Below, one piece after another: positions 9,427 through 17,938 of a stretch of 64,000 nt of DNA. Made by a program: the position numbers and the translations under genes. Position 1 is the first letter of the stretch. Every line of letters begins with the position of its first letter. Below the pieces are notes generated by a model. The model had not been told where the DNA came from, did no database searches, and worked only from the letters and a program-made list of their open reading frames with translations. Origin of the DNA: Azonexaceae bacterium (lineage in GTDB: Bacteria; Pseudomonadota; Gammaproteobacteria; Burkholderiales; Rhodocyclaceae); the NCBI GenBank assembly GCA_013335535.1, contig JAAXVL010000006.1, positions 62,001 through 126,000 of the forward strand, read 5' to 3'.

Positions 9427-10329
9427 TTAGTTCGCTGTCTGGGTTGAATCGTTATGTGGACTGCTGTGGAACGTCGTCAGCCAGTTGATGCCCCATGCTG
9501 CTACTTGGTCGCGCCAGGCGCCGGTGGAAAAGGTGTGATCGGCGTATTGAAGATCATGGCGAACCAGCGCGCATGCGGCGAGACGCTCCTGCCAGACGGG
9601 TGCGGTTTGCAGCAGATCATCAAACTCCCTAGCGACCATGTCCCGTCCGCTCATGACCAGCATAATTCTGCCTTTAAAACGGGAGAGGCCTTCGAGCATG
9701 CGCTCAGGTAGCGGTTTGCTGCGGTCGACTGCATTTTTTGCCGTAATTTGAGGCTTGGTAGCCGATGCCCCTCGAGCAAGGGAGATCATTTGGATTGCCG
9801 AGCGCATCGAGTCAACGAAATCAAATTTCAGGCTGAACACTTTTATCCAGAATGACCGTTGTTTCAGGCGATCCAGATAGTAATGCTTGATCACGGCCTT
9901 GGCTTGGCCCTGCTCGGTTCGCACCCAGGGGTTAAGCATGACCAGGCCCTTGATGCGGGGATCCGTATATGCATGGAACAATGCTGCTGAGCAGGCATTA
10001 CATTCCCCCCACAGGACGATTTGTTTGAGGCTGGGTGTTTCCTTAAAGAAGCGGTCGATGGCTGCATTGATGTCATCTTCGACGTTGTCGAACTCGACAT
10101 ATTCACCGTAACTGTCGCCCATCCCGCCAAAATCGAAACGGAAGACGGGAAAGCCGCAGGAGGATATCTTGCGCGCCCACAGCACGAGTTGGCGGTGACC
10201 GCCAATGCGGTATTGCGGGCCACCCGCCACCATCATCAAGACACCAATTTCCTGATTTCCTGCTGCCGGGTGCAGCATGCCGATCAACGGACCGGCCTCG
10301 CGTTCTATAACAATTGGTTTTTCGTTCAT
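9427..10329 (-). CDS. Exosortase A system-associated hydrolase 1
   Basis: This is an alpha/beta-hydrolase of the hydr1_PEP type (TIGR03100-like): VMMVAGGPQYRIGGHRQ near the N-terminus, FRFDFGGMGDSYG, then the nucleophile elbow WGECNACSAAL. The elbow has Cys (about 110) where most alpha/beta hydrolases have Ser. The family is found next to hydrolase 2, the acyl-CoA ligase and the PLP decarboxylase in exosortase A loci; its substrate is unknown. The start at 10329 is chosen because its ATG overlaps the stop of hydrolase 2 as ATGA, the usual sign of translational coupling; a longer form from 10356 is possible. Confidence 0.9.
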   Translation of the reverse strand: MNEKPIVIEREAGPLIGMLHPAAGNQEIGVLMMVAGGPQYRIGGHRQLVLWARKISSCGFPVFRFDFGGMGDSYGEYVEFDNVEDDINAAIDRFFKETPSLKQIVLWGECNACSAALFHAYTDPRIKGLVMLNPWVRTEQGQAKAVIKHYYLDRLKQRSFWIKVFSLKFDFVDSMRSAIQMISLARGASATKPQITAKNAVDRSKPLPERMLEGLSRFKGRIMLVMSGRDMVAREFDDLLQTAPVWQERLAACALVRHDLQYADHTFSTGAWRDQVAAWGINWLTTFHSSPHNDSTQTAN

Positions 10330-11174
10330 TTCGCCGGCCTGAATTGTTGCAGCCAATCGGCTGTCTTGGTCACTAGATCAGGGGCAAGGAAACGCTCGTG
10401 CAACGCCCAGAATGCAGGGCCATCGAACAACATCACTTCAGCCGCACGGCCCGCCTGTTGCCAGGTTTCAATCAGTTTTCCACTAGCCGGTGAAAGGGCG
10501 TTTTCCGCGCCGGCTGCTTTTTCAAGCCACATTATCTTTGACGCTTCGGGCGGCGGCAAGTCGCCCAGTTTCAAGTTATCCAGTGCATTACCCAGTTCGG
10601 GATTGATCTCGTAACCCGCGATTTCAATGGGACTGCCAGCCGCAAGTTGGGCACGCATTTCTCCGGAGGTTTCCTTGGGAATGTCAGTGCGGTCCATGTT
10701 GGCGGCGATCTTCATGCGCATGAACTGGGTAAAATAACTCTTGCCATCGACAACCGCCTGCCAAGCGATCAAGGCGCGGGTTTTTTGACCTTCCCGAGCC
10801 GCACTTACCGCCAGAGAGAAACCCAGCCGAATACCCAGCAGTGCTAGGCAAGCGCCCGGTTGAGCATCCAGCCAATCGGCGGCACGATGAATGTCGTCAA
10901 TCCATATCTCCCAACGGGCATCACCGTACTCACCATCACTCTCACCGGTACCGTAAAGATCGATAACCAGCGTACCAAGCCCTTGTTGCGCCAAGGTTTT
11001 GGAGAGGTTGGTCACCATGCTGCGGCAACGGTTCATCTCTTCATTGAAGCCTGGGACGATCAGTACATTGCCCCATGGCTTAACGTCGCCAACAGGCTCA
11101 TGATAGACGCAAAAAATTCTGCCCAGACTACTGGGCAGAAAGAAGGGGCGTGGCTTTGAGTGGCTAATTTCCAA
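10326..11174 (-). CDS. Exosortase A system-associated hydrolase 2
   Basis: This is an alpha/beta-hydrolase of the hydr2_PEP type (TIGR03101-like): VLIVPGFNEEMNRCR, LVIDLYGTGESDGEYGDA, then the elbow LLGIRLGFSLA. The elbow holds Arg at about residue 116 in place of the Ser nucleophile, so classical serine hydrolysis looks unlikely. The 282 residues cover one domain without signal peptide. It overlaps hydrolase 1 by four bases and follows the small ACP gene by 25 bases, so it is part of one operon. A role in processing an acyl or aminoacyl intermediate for the EPS is a guess from context. Confidence 0.88.
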   Translation of the reverse strand: MEISHSKPRPFFLPSSLGRIFCVYHEPVGDVKPWGNVLIVPGFNEEMNRCRSMVTNLSKTLAQQGLGTLVIDLYGTGESDGEYGDARWEIWIDDIHRAADWLDAQPGACLALLGIRLGFSLAVSAAREGQKTRALIAWQAVVDGKSYFTQFMRMKIAANMDRTDIPKETSGEMRAQLAAGSPIEIAGYEINPELGNALDNLKLGDLPPPEASKIMWLEKAAGAENALSPASGKLIETWQQAGRAAEVMLFDGPAFWALHERFLAPDLVTKTADWLQQFRPAK

Positions 11175-11199
11175 TGAGGTAATCCCTGAATGCTGCCGA

Positions 11200-11469
11200 T
11201 TAAAGCAGGCCTTTTTTGCGCAGCACGAATTCGGCCATGCGCGCTAGCGTACCAAGGTTGTCAATATTGATTTCTTCCTGCGTCAGCGGAATCTGATAAG
11301 TTTTTTCATACCAGGCGATCAGCTCCAGCAAACCGGTCGAGTCGATCAGGCCGGTCGCCGGAATAATTTCGTCGACGCCCAATTCAGAAGCATCGTCTCC
11401 GGTTTCAGCGGCGATTTCGACAATCCTCGCCTTGATGGCTACTACAATTGATTCTTTACTGAGCGACAT
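11200..11469 (-). CDS. Acyl carrier protein (89 aa), second type
   Basis: This is an ACP/PCP-like protein with the attachment motif GLIDSTGLLELI (Ser in DST), an acidic helix II and a LARMAEFVL C-terminal helix. It differs from the other two ACPs of the locus, which share LDSMA. ATG at 11469 is chosen because it gives a standard ACP length and has AGGAAT eight bases upstream, inside the spacer after the E2 stop at 11486. A longer frame to 11586 would add 39 residues overlapping E2 and is rejected. ACPs of this kind accompany the exosortase-A acyl ligase and decarboxylase. Confidence 0.88.
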   Translation of the reverse strand: MSLSKESIVVAIKARIVEIAAETGDDASELGVDEIIPATGLIDSTGLLELIAWYEKTYQIPLTQEEINIDNLGTLARMAEFVLRKKGLL

Positions 11470-11485
11470 CTGAGATATTCCTAAT

Positions 11486-12595
11486 TTAGTTTTTGTTTGG
11501 CGTGGAAAGCTTCTTAAGCACGCCCACAACTTGCCCGCCATTGAGAACGCGATGGTCATAGCTGGCACCAAGCACGCCTTTACCATCCCGCCCGGCCGCG
11601 TGGGCGACCATCAAAGCAGTGTGCGGCGGTAAAATAGGAATGTGGCGCGTTACTTTCCAGCGTTCCATACTAGAAAACCCAATCGTTGCCCCCGAGGCCT
11701 CCGACTCTTTCAAATTATGCCCTGCTGCGCGGCGCAAGACATCGCCGAGAGCGTTGACGAAACCCTGTTCATCCTTCGATTGTGCATTCCGAACCACAGC
11801 CAGATAGAGTGACTCGCCGGCTTGAATAGTGAAGCCCAGGTTAACCAGGTTGTATTCGAAGCGCTTGTTGTCGATGAAGGTTCCATTCAGCACCGGTTTT
11901 TCCTGGGCAATCCCGATCAATCGCCAGGCCATCAACGGTAGCAAGGGCGGCATCAACAGCCCTTTTTCTTGCTGGAAATTTGCGGCGTATTCAGCCCACG
12001 GTGCCAGCTCGTATTCAATCTCGATATAGCCGGGAACGGCAAAATCACGATGCCAAGTCACCGTCGCCGCCATGCCTTTTTCTTCACGTGTCAGATTGAC
12101 CAGAGTGCCGTCAACATCGGGCTGGACATCGACCGCCGGGGATCTATCTACTGCTGCCCCTGCCATTTTGATGCCGCCTTGCGCAGCCAGAAAGCGCTCA
12201 ACTGCCTCGACAGTAATTCGTCCGTCAATTGGCGGAACCGCATCGGCCTGCAGTCCGGATTGCGCAAGCAGAAGGCGCGCCTTGGCGGTAATTTGGGAGA
12301 TTTCTCCGGTGGACCGTGGCAATGTACTTTCCTGCAGCTCGGGGATAGCTTCATCCGCGCTTTCGCCCAGCCACAGCATGATGCTACCAACTTTGACCAC
12401 TTCGTCTGGCTTGGCGATGAAGCCGAGCACGAAGCCGGCATCGGAAGCGGTTACATCAAGTACCGCCTTGTCGGTTTCCACTTGCCCGACAATCTGCCCC
12501 CCCTCAACCTTGTCGCCTGTAGCGACGTCAAAGGCTAAAACTTTGACCTCATCGTCATTGTTATTGACGCGCGGTATGTAAATCGCTGTTGCCAT
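11486..12595 (-). CDS. Lipoyl-dependent 2-oxoacid dehydrogenase E2 component (369 aa)
   Basis: Domains in order are a lipoyl domain (residues 1-78, lipoyl Lys43 in ETDKAVLD), a peripheral subunit-binding domain (about 100-137, TAKARLLLAQSG...GRITVE) and a catalytic acyltransferase domain (about 165-369). The active-site motif reads SYDHRVLNGG (His348, Asn352), where E2 enzymes normally have H-x-x-x-D-G, so the catalytic Asp is replaced by Asn. It directly follows the fused E1 gene. No E3 (lipoamide dehydrogenase) is present, so a housekeeping E3 would have to serve. The acyl acceptor may be CoA, or one of the adjacent ACPs (inference). Confidence 0.88.
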   Translation of the reverse strand: MATAIYIPRVNNNDDEVKVLAFDVATGDKVEGGQIVGQVETDKAVLDVTASDAGFVLGFIAKPDEVVKVGSIMLWLGESADEAIPELQESTLPRSTGEISQITAKARLLLAQSGLQADAVPPIDGRITVEAVERFLAAQGGIKMAGAAVDRSPAVDVQPDVDGTLVNLTREEKGMAATVTWHRDFAVPGYIEIEYELAPWAEYAANFQQEKGLLMPPLLPLMAWRLIGIAQEKPVLNGTFIDNKRFEYNLVNLGFTIQAGESLYLAVVRNAQSKDEQGFVNALGDVLRRAAGHNLKESEASGATIGFSSMERWKVTRHIPILPPHTALMVAHAAGRDGKGVLGASYDHRVLNGGQVVGVLKKLSTPNKN

Positions 12596-12612
12596 TTGTT
12601 TTTTCCGAAAAT

Positions 12613-14598
12613 CTACAGAATATCGAGTACGGCCAAGACGATTGTATTTTCATCCGGCAGTAGCGCACTTTCCATGCTGCGCGCCGATGCGATCGGTACA
12701 GGCGCCGTACCCAAGCGGGCAACTTTGCCGCGATAACCATTTTCGGCCAGCATAGCCAGTACCTCGGCGCTGAAGCCAAAATGGTGATGCGCCTCTTCGA
12801 CGACCAGAATTCGTGGACGATGAAGCAAGGCCTTTAGTAGTGAGCAGCGCGGCAACGGCGCTAGCAATGCCGGCACGACGATTTCAACAGTTAACTCTTC
12901 ATTTTCTTCCAACAGGCGGGCGGCTTTTTCGGTGAGAGGGAGCATGCCACCGTACGAAAGCAACGTGATATCCGGATCCAGGCGACCTTTACGCAAAGTC
13001 GGGAACAACTCAGCGCCGAGATCAGCGACTTCGGACTCAATTTCCTCATAGCCAGTCGAATCGTGCTTTTCTGCGTAGAGCAGCTTGTGCTCAAGAAAAA
13101 GGGTTGGATTCGGCCAGCGCACGGAGGCGTTAATTAGTAACTGGCCGACTTTGTGCCGATGACTGGCAAAGATAACGGTCAACCCGGGAACCGAGACAAA
13201 CATACTTTCAAGGCTCTGACTATGTGTCGGGCCATAACCCCGACGACCACCACAGGGAGCCCGAATAACAATTGGCACAGTGGAATCAGAGAACATCGCT
13301 GGAAATTTGACTGCGTGGTTGTAGATCTGGTCCATGCAAAGGGTCAAAAAATCGGCGAACATTATTTCAAGAATTGGCTTTTTGCCTGCCATGGCCAGCC
13401 CGATAGCAGCCCCGGTGATACCAGCTTCGCTGATTGGCGTGGAGATCACACGGTTCTTGAATTTTTCAGAAAGCCCTGCTGTGACCTTGAATGCCCCACC
13501 ATAGGGATCATGCAGATCTTCGCCAAGAAGAATTACGTCTGGATCATTCGCAAGCAAGGTTTGCAATGCGCTATTGAGGGCCGCCCTCACATTAGCGACG
13601 CCAGACTCTGCCTCAGGAAAATCAATGCTCAATGCGGGCTTGAAAGAATGCTCCGGCAAGTGGTCAAAACTAGACAGAGTTGAATGGATAGCGAGACTCT
13701 CAACTTCCCGAAGAAAGCTGGAACACCTACTTTTGATCTCCTCAAGTTGACTGGTTGAAAGAGCCCCCCCCAAGCGCATCAGTGGATCGTTTTCGGTGAG
13801 AGCAGCTAGTTCCGTCGCATCCCGCAGATCATCCCCCTTGCTATGAGGGCCAAGGCGTCCAGTATCAATAATCAGCATGGCAGGACGACGATCGCCCCGA
13901 AGCTTAGCAACCACACCCTCGACCTTGCTGGAAAACTCAATGTCGCGATCATTCAAATGCCATGTCGACAAACCGAATGCCTGCCCTCGCAACTCGATTT
14001 CCCCGCCGATGGTGTCACGTGTGTAAGTCGTCTGTGCGATGCCATTGTGCTCAACGACGAACAGGACAGGGACATTCCAAATGGACGCAAGGTTCATGCT
14101 CTCGTAAAGCAGCCCTTCTCCAAGCGTCCCATCGCCAATGACCACGGACACAACACCTTGGCTTCCCCTTGACTTCAAAGCAGCTGCCAAGCCAACGGCA
14201 ATACCGGTCATACCTGCCTGAACCCCGTTGCTATGAAAATTGCGGAAGGCCAGGTGCTGACTACCACCATATCCCGCACAAACCCCATCCTTACGACCCA
14301 TAATCTCAGCAACCAGGCCGACAAAATTCCCGGAGTAAGTCAAGAAATGCCCATGATTTCGATGATTCGAAAGCACATAATCATCGGGATGATTGAGCGC
14401 CCTCACGACTGACATCTGACATAACTCCTGCCCAAGGCAAGTATGCGTCGTGCCGGAAACCAATCCTCGTCCAAAGAGATCAAGAATCAATTTCTCAGTT
14501 TCTCGGATCAACAGTCCGAATGCAAATAACGATTGAGGCGTCGTCTCAACTCTAGGCTTGCCGAACTCATCAACAGAAAAAATCTGGGATATCACCAT
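12613..14598 (-). CDS. Fused alpha-beta 2-oxoacid dehydrogenase E1 (661 aa)
   Basis: The N-terminal half (about 20-300) is an E1-alpha: GQELCQMSVVRAL, GYGGSQHL, and the thiamine diphosphate motif from GDGTLGEG (GDG at 155-157) to EHNGI (Asn about 185). The C-terminal half (about 330-661) is an E1-beta: ILLGEDLHDPYGGAFKVT, STPISEAGITGAAIGLAMAG, GYGPTHSQS. Such fusions occur in acetoin and branched-chain type dehydrogenases. It is expected to decarboxylate a 2-oxo acid and pass the acyl group to the E2 lipoyl arm. Which 2-oxo acid is used is unknown; the EPS/ACP setting suggests a dedicated acyl donor rather than catabolism. The ATG at 14598 gives full E1-alpha alignment. Confidence 0.9.
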   Translation of the reverse strand: MVISQIFSVDEFGKPRVETTPQSLFAFGLLIRETEKLILDLFGRGLVSGTTHTCLGQELCQMSVVRALNHPDDYVLSNHRNHGHFLTYSGNFVGLVAEIMGRKDGVCAGYGGSQHLAFRNFHSNGVQAGMTGIAVGLAAALKSRGSQGVVSVVIGDGTLGEGLLYESMNLASIWNVPVLFVVEHNGIAQTTYTRDTIGGEIELRGQAFGLSTWHLNDRDIEFSSKVEGVVAKLRGDRRPAMLIIDTGRLGPHSKGDDLRDATELAALTENDPLMRLGGALSTSQLEEIKSRCSSFLREVESLAIHSTLSSFDHLPEHSFKPALSIDFPEAESGVANVRAALNSALQTLLANDPDVILLGEDLHDPYGGAFKVTAGLSEKFKNRVISTPISEAGITGAAIGLAMAGKKPILEIMFADFLTLCMDQIYNHAVKFPAMFSDSTVPIVIRAPCGGRRGYGPTHSQSLESMFVSVPGLTVIFASHRHKVGQLLINASVRWPNPTLFLEHKLLYAEKHDSTGYEEIESEVADLGAELFPTLRKGRLDPDITLLSYGGMLPLTEKAARLLEENEELTVEIVVPALLAPLPRCSLLKALLHRPRILVVEEAHHHFGFSAEVLAMLAENGYRGKVARLGTAPVPIASARSMESALLPDENTIVLAVLDIL

Positions 14599-14675
14599 CT
14601 ACCGATCCAGTATCTGCCGCACTAAGCAGCTAATAACAATGCGTCTACTAAACAGCCGAGCCCAAGTCAAGACGC

Positions 14676-14942
14676 TCACGCACTCCGTTGACTACTTTTT
14701 TCGCTAACAAAATTGGTCAGTGACCCAAGTGTCGCGAAGATTGCACCATCAATTTCATCATCATCGACCACGCAGCCAAAACGTTCTTCTATTGCTGTAA
14801 TCAGCGCAATGACCGCCATTGAGTCCAATTCTGGGATCGCTCCCAACAGTGCTGAGTCAGCTTCCAAGACAAAGCCCCTACCGCCAAGGTGAAGTACCTC
14901 ATCCAACAACTTCTTAACATTCTGCTTAAAGTCCACTGACAT
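14676..14942 (-). CDS. Acyl carrier protein (88 aa), third, first gene of the minus-strand run
   Basis: It is an ACP with the attachment motif PELDSMAVIALI followed by EERFGCVV, and is a paralogue of the ACP at 8319-8564. ATG at 14942 is chosen; CCGGGGA abuts it. A TTG at 14975 would add 11 residues and has no better ribosome site. It is the promoter-proximal gene of the minus-strand operon, 77 bases upstream of the fused E1, which supports a functional link between ACP and dehydrogenase. Confidence 0.85.
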   Translation of the reverse strand: MSVDFKQNVKKLLDEVLHLGGRGFVLEADSALLGAIPELDSMAVIALITAIEERFGCVVDDDEIDGAIFATLGSLTNFVSEKSSQRSA

Positions 14943-14993
14943 TCCCCGGTTTAATTTGACAATCGAGCCTACCAAAGACTAATACATCTACAG

Positions 14994-15009
14994 TGTGAGA
15001 TACTTCACA
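14994..15009. promoter_or_regulatory. CRP-like palindrome in the divergent promoter
   Basis: TGTGA-gatact-TCACA is a perfect match to the CRP half-site pair TGTGA-N6-TCACA, with G and C extending the symmetry by one base on each side. It lies in the 134-base divergent region between the ACP/E1/E2 operon (minus) and the acyl-CoA ligase (plus). A CRP/Vfr/Clp-like regulator could control both directions. The match is seen in the sequence; binding is inferred. Confidence 0.6.
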
Positions 15010-15076
15010 CGACATTGGTCTAGCTACCCGTCATCTTTCCAACTGCGCGAAGTTTACCACCTGATTTGACCTACTC

Positions 15077-16675
15077 ATGACTGATTCGAATCTTCTCCAT
15101 GAACTGATTGAACTTTCTGCCAACCGCGCCCCGGAGTCGATTGCCCTAAATTATCGCCAAGACGACCTAAGCTATGCTGATTTGGCCAATTCGATCAACA
15201 GCTTTGCCGACGGCGTGATCTCCCTTGGCCTGCAACGTGGTGAGCGCGTCGCCATCTATCTTGAAAAGCGTTTCGAGACAGTCATCGCCAGCTTTGGGGC
15301 GCCAACTGCTGGAGGCGTATTCGTTCCGTTGAACCCGCTGCTCAAACCCGAGCAGGTCGGCTACATTCTGCGCGATTGTAACGTTCGTGTTCTGATAACT
15401 TCGCCGGAACGCTTGGATTTGCTGAGTGAGACGCTGCCAGCCTGCCACGATCTACGCCACGTTGTAGTACTTGAGGCCAACGCCCCACCAATAAAGATTA
15501 ATGGGCTAAATATCGTTCGCTGGAGTGATCTATTAGCAACCCCTCGCGCCATTAGACACAGGGTAATTGACACCGACATGCTGGGTATACTTTACACTTC
15601 AGGTAGCACCGGCAAACCCAAAGGTGTAGTGCTTTCACATCGCAACATGGTTGCCGGCGCCAAGAGCGTGGCCAGTTATCTCGAAAACCGCTCGGATGAC
15701 ACGTTGCTGGCTGCCCTGCCCCTATCCTTCGACGCCGGGTTCAGCCAGTTGACAACTGCCTTCCATGTTGGCGCCCGGGTTGTTTTGCTCAATTACCTAT
15801 TACCTAGAGATGTAATCAAGGCAATTGAGCGCGAAAAGGTGACTGGCCTGACAGCGGTGCCGCCGCTGTATATCCAGTTGACGCAACTTAACTGGCCAGA
15901 AAACATTTCCGAACATCTGCGCTATTTCGCCAATACTGGCGGACGAATGCCGCTTGAGACGCTCGGTACGCTGCGCCAACATCTGCCCAAGTCAAAACCG
16001 TTCCTCATGTATGGCCTGACCGAAGCATTCCGCTCGACCTTTTTGCCCCCAGAAGAGGTTGACCGCAGGCCAGACTCGATAGGAAAGGCTATTCCAAATT
16101 CAGAAATTCTGGTTCTTCGGGAAGATGGTACGCCATGCGCGCCCAACGAACCAGGGGAACTGGTGCATCGCGGCGCACTAGTAGGCATGGGCTACTGGAA
16201 CGATCAGGAAAAGACTGCAGAACGCTACAAGCCGCTACCAATTCACGCCCCTGGCCGTGAAGCCGGCTTGGTCCTGCCAGAAATTGTCGTTTTTTCGGGA
16301 GACACCGTGCGCATGGACGAAGAAGGCTATTTATATTTCATTGGCCGTCGCGACGAGATGATGAAGACTTCCGGCTATCGAGTCAGCCCAACAGAGGTTG
16401 AGGAAATTCTCTACTCCACAAAACTGGTCGGGGAATGCGTCGCCTTCGGTGTCGACGACGATCGCCTTGGGCAATCCATTCAGGTAATTGCGACTCCCCC
16501 AGCCAACGGAACCCTGAGCATCGAAGAATTGCTAGCCGAATGTCGAGCTCGCATGCCTGCCTACATGGTACCTAGCGGCATCGATGTGCACGAAGGTCCG
16601 CTACCGCGAAACCCGAATGGAAAAATCGATCGAAAAACGCTGTCGACCGTGTGGGTCGAGCAGAAAAGTCTGTAA
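15077..16675 (+). CDS. Exosortase A system-associated acyl-CoA ligase (AMP-forming)
   Basis: This is a 532-residue adenylate-forming enzyme of the TIGR03098 kind. It has the P-loop-like ILYTSGSTGKPKGVVLSH, MYGLTEAFRS in the adenylate-binding region, FSGDTVRMDEEGYLYFIGRRDEMMKTSGYR hinge motifs and the C-terminal catalytic Lys in PRNPNGKIDRK. It probably activates a carboxylic acid for transfer to CoA or to a neighbouring ACP. It diverges from the ACP-E1-E2 operon and is followed after 24 bases by its usual partner, the PLP decarboxylase. Confidence 0.93.
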   Translation: MTDSNLLHELIELSANRAPESIALNYRQDDLSYADLANSINSFADGVISLGLQRGERVAIYLEKRFETVIASFGAPTAGGVFVPLNPLLKPEQVGYILRDCNVRVLITSPERLDLLSETLPACHDLRHVVVLEANAPPIKINGLNIVRWSDLLATPRAIRHRVIDTDMLGILYTSGSTGKPKGVVLSHRNMVAGAKSVASYLENRSDDTLLAALPLSFDAGFSQLTTAFHVGARVVLLNYLLPRDVIKAIEREKVTGLTAVPPLYIQLTQLNWPENISEHLRYFANTGGRMPLETLGTLRQHLPKSKPFLMYGLTEAFRSTFLPPEEVDRRPDSIGKAIPNSEILVLREDGTPCAPNEPGELVHRGALVGMGYWNDQEKTAERYKPLPIHAPGREAGLVLPEIVVFSGDTVRMDEEGYLYFIGRRDEMMKTSGYRVSPTEVEEILYSTKLVGECVAFGVDDDRLGQSIQVIATPPANGTLSIEELLAECRARMPAYMVPSGIDVHEGPLPRNPNGKIDRKTLSTVWVEQKSL

Positions 16676-16699
16676 ACCACTCTTATAGCCATCACGAGA

Positions 16700-17938
16700 A
16701 TGAGTACAACAACGCCCCCAATCCATACGACCATGAACCAGTTTTCCGCAGACGAAAACGAACTGCTGGTCGGCGGACTGCCGCTATCTCGACTAGCTGA
16801 ACGGGTTGGGCAGACACCTTTCTACGCCTATGATCGCAAACTGCTGAGGTCGCGGGTTGCCGAATTGCGTTCCGCGCTGCCAGCAAATGTCAAACTGCAT
16901 TTTGCCATGAAGGCTAATCCGATGCCGGCTGTTGTTGGCTTCATGGCCAGCCTTGTTGATGGTATCGACGTCGCTTCTGCAGGGGAGTTGAAAATTGCAC
17001 TAGATGCGGGGGCAGCCCCGCATGAAATCAGTTTCGCCGGCCCTGGCAAACGGGACAACGAACTTCGCCAGGCAGTCGCCGCAGGGGTTTTGATCAACGT
17101 CGAATCATTTCGCGAAGTCGAATTATTGGCAGGCATTTCGCAAGCGCTTGGGCTTCCAGCCCGGATTGCCGTACGAGTCAATCCGGACTTCGAACTCAAG
17201 GGCTCCGGCATGAAAATGGGCGGCGGCCCCAAGCAGTTCGGTGTCGATGCCGAACAGGTGCCTGACTTACTAACCAAAATCGACGAACGTAACTTGGCCT
17301 TCGAAGGTTTTCACCTGTTTGCCGGCTCGCAAAACCTCAAAGCCGACTCGATCTGCGAAGCCCAGCAAAAATCCTACGACCTAGCACTCGAACTCTCTCA
17401 CCATGCTCCATCACCGGTCAGTTTCTTAAACCTCGGCGGCGGATTCGGGATACCCTACTTTCCGGGTGAAAAGCGACTCGATCTGACAGGCATAGGTCAA
17501 AATCTTGAACAACTTTCCCAACGCGCCAGCGTCGATTTTCCTGGTGCCTCGCTTGTCATCGAACTAGGCCGCTACCTTGTCGGCGAGGCGGGCATTTATG
17601 TCACACGGATAATTGACCGCAAGATTTCTCGCGGACAAACTTTTCTCGTTATCGATGGCGGCCTCAATCACCATCTCTCAGCCTCGGGCAATTTCGGGCA
17701 AGTCATCAGAAAGAACTACCCAGTCGCCATCGGCAATCGAATTAATCCAGGCAGCACCGAGATAGCTTCCGTGGTCGGCCCGCTATGTACACCACTTGAC
17801 ATTCTGGCGGATCGCATGACACTCGCGGTCGCAGAACCGGGCGATCTGGTCGTACTATTCCAGTCCGGTGCCTACGGGGCTAGTGCCAGCCCACAGCGTT
17901 TCCTGGGGCACCCGGAAGTCATCGAAATATTGGTTTGA
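16700..17938 (+). CDS. Exosortase A system-associated PLP-dependent decarboxylase
   Basis: This is a fold-III (alanine-racemase-like barrel) decarboxylase related to diaminopimelate/ornithine decarboxylases, TIGR03099-like. PLP Lys lies in LHFAMKANPMPAV, the glycine-rich phosphate site in LNLGGGFGIPYF, with ELGRYLVGEAG and QSGAYGASASP near the C-terminus. It probably makes an amine from an amino acid, or from an aminoacyl-carrier intermediate produced by the ligase just upstream. The substrate is not known for the family. The start at 16700 is the first in-frame ATG after the ligase stop; MNQFSADENE (16733) is an alternative that keeps all motifs. Confidence 0.92.
   Translation: MSTTTPPIHTTMNQFSADENELLVGGLPLSRLAERVGQTPFYAYDRKLLRSRVAELRSALPANVKLHFAMKANPMPAVVGFMASLVDGIDVASAGELKIALDAGAAPHEISFAGPGKRDNELRQAVAAGVLINVESFREVELLAGISQALGLPARIAVRVNPDFELKGSGMKMGGGPKQFGVDAEQVPDLLTKIDERNLAFEGFHLFAGSQNLKADSICEAQQKSYDLALELSHHAPSPVSFLNLGGGFGIPYFPGEKRLDLTGIGQNLEQLSQRASVDFPGASLVIELGRYLVGEAGIYVTRIIDRKISRGQTFLVIDGGLNHHLSASGNFGQVIRKNYPVAIGNRINPGSTEIASVVGPLCTPLDILADRMTLAVAEPGDLVVLFQSGAYGASASPQRFLGHPEVIEILV

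Noticed and set aside
11470-11586. N-terminal extension of the ACP at 11200
   Set aside because: The extra 39 residues overlap the E2 gene in another frame and are unlike any ACP; the ATG at 11469 has its own ribosome site.
13765-13774. C8 run in the fused E1 gene
   Set aside because: Eight bases inside a conserved long enzyme with no sign of frameshift; less likely to vary than the G10 tract.
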